Position numbers and translations under genes: made by a program. Positions 4,958 to 5,085 of a stretch of DNA of 5,085 nucleotides are shown here, piece after piece. Source of the DNA: Humimonas sp964465015 (lineage in GTDB: Bacteria; Gemmatimonadota; Gemmatimonadetes; Palauibacterales; Palauibacteraceae). How positions within the stretch are numbered: position 1 is the first letter of the stretch; the number at the start of each line of letters is the position of its first letter. The stretch covers positions 1 through 5,085 of the forward strand of contig CAYXHP010000003.1 of the NCBI GenBank assembly GCA_964465015.1. The letters run 5' to 3'. The notes beneath the pieces were generated by a model. The model was not told where the DNA came from, ran no database searches, and worked only from the letters and a program-made list of their open reading frames with translations.

Positions 4958-5085
4958 ATGAGCAGTGCCCGGCCCGCCGCGCAGGAAACCGTCTCCTCCG
5001 GATCGGGGAGCTCCGGCCCCTTCATCCCCGCCTCGCAGTCGCTGCCCGAGATCACCGTCAAGGCGGTGATCCTGGGCATCATCCT
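4958..5085 (+). CDS. OPT-family oligopeptide transporter, N-terminus (3' truncated)
   Basis: The frame from ATG at 4958 is open to the window end and gives 42 residues plus two bases. A hydrophilic Ser/Gly-rich leader of ~27 residues precedes S-L-P-E-I-T-V-K-A-V-I-L-G-I-I (28-42). This matches the conserved start of the first transmembrane helix in bacterial OPT (oligopeptide/YSL) transporters, where L-P-E-(L/I)-T-x-(R/K)-A-V-I-L-G is typical. These proteins import peptides or metal chelates, usually with 12-16 membrane segments. AGGGGA lies 5 nt upstream of the ATG as a good ribosome binding site. The gene is divergent from the TSUP permease gene. The family call rests on a short stretch but a distinctive one; substrate and completeness lie beyond the window. 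Confidence 0.75.
   Translation, partial: MSSARPAAQETVSSGSGSSGPFIPASQSLPEITVKAVILGII

Noticed and set aside
1..5085. CRISPR arrays, insertion sequences, tRNA or rRNA genes
   Set aside because: No regularly spaced repeats, transposase-like frames, tRNA arms with T-loop consensus or rRNA blocks were seen.

Overview
This is a GC-rich (roughly 70% G+C) bacterial window with five genes, two of them cut by the window edges. The combination of a tricorn-like protease, an OPT-family transporter, a sigma-54 activator and a MerR/B12 photoreceptor-type regulator suggests an environmental, soil-type bacterium such as a member of Gemmatimonadota, Acidobacteriota or a relative. That is an inference from gene content and base composition only. 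No rRNA, tRNA or other firm phylogenetic marker is present.

Left part (1-1884). The window opens in the C-terminal serine-protease domain of a tricorn-like S41 peptidase (+). It converges with a MerR-type regulator carrying a cobalamin-binding domain (-). The regulator keeps the Trp-x9-Glu-His signature and the lower-ligand His of CarH-type light sensors. A 190-bp divergent intergenic region separates it from a small DUF378 membrane protein (+). This region holds a near-consensus sigma-70 promoter (TTGACA, 18 bp, GATAAT with an upstream TG) for the DUF378 gene, and a weaker opposing promoter for the regulator. It also holds four TnGACA boxes in two pairs; within each pair the boxes are exactly 11 bp apart. 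That 11-bp direct-repeat layout is what CarH-type operators are known for. The block therefore looks like a self-contained B12/light-responsive switch controlling a membrane protein of unknown function.

Middle (1885-2594). About 710 bp have no convincing protein gene. They hold a 14-bp-arm imperfect inverted repeat, a run of consecutive hairpins (2183-2355), and a strong 18-pair terminator-like hairpin (2389-2431) on the + strand. The best reading is an unrecognised structured RNA or long leader that ends at the terminator. A weak promoter and two leader hairpins precede the next gene.

Right part (2595-5085). An NtrC-type sigma-54 activator (+) has a complete AAA+ core and a Fis-type HTH. 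Its receiver domain lacks the phosphoacceptor Asp, so it is probably not driven by ordinary phosphorylation. It converges, 15 bp apart, on a TauE/SafE (TSUP) anion-exporter-type permease (-). That gene is divergent, across 95 bp, from the start of an OPT-family oligopeptide transporter (+) that runs off the window. No operon of more than one gene is visible; every gene boundary is either convergent, divergent or separated by the long non-coding stretch.
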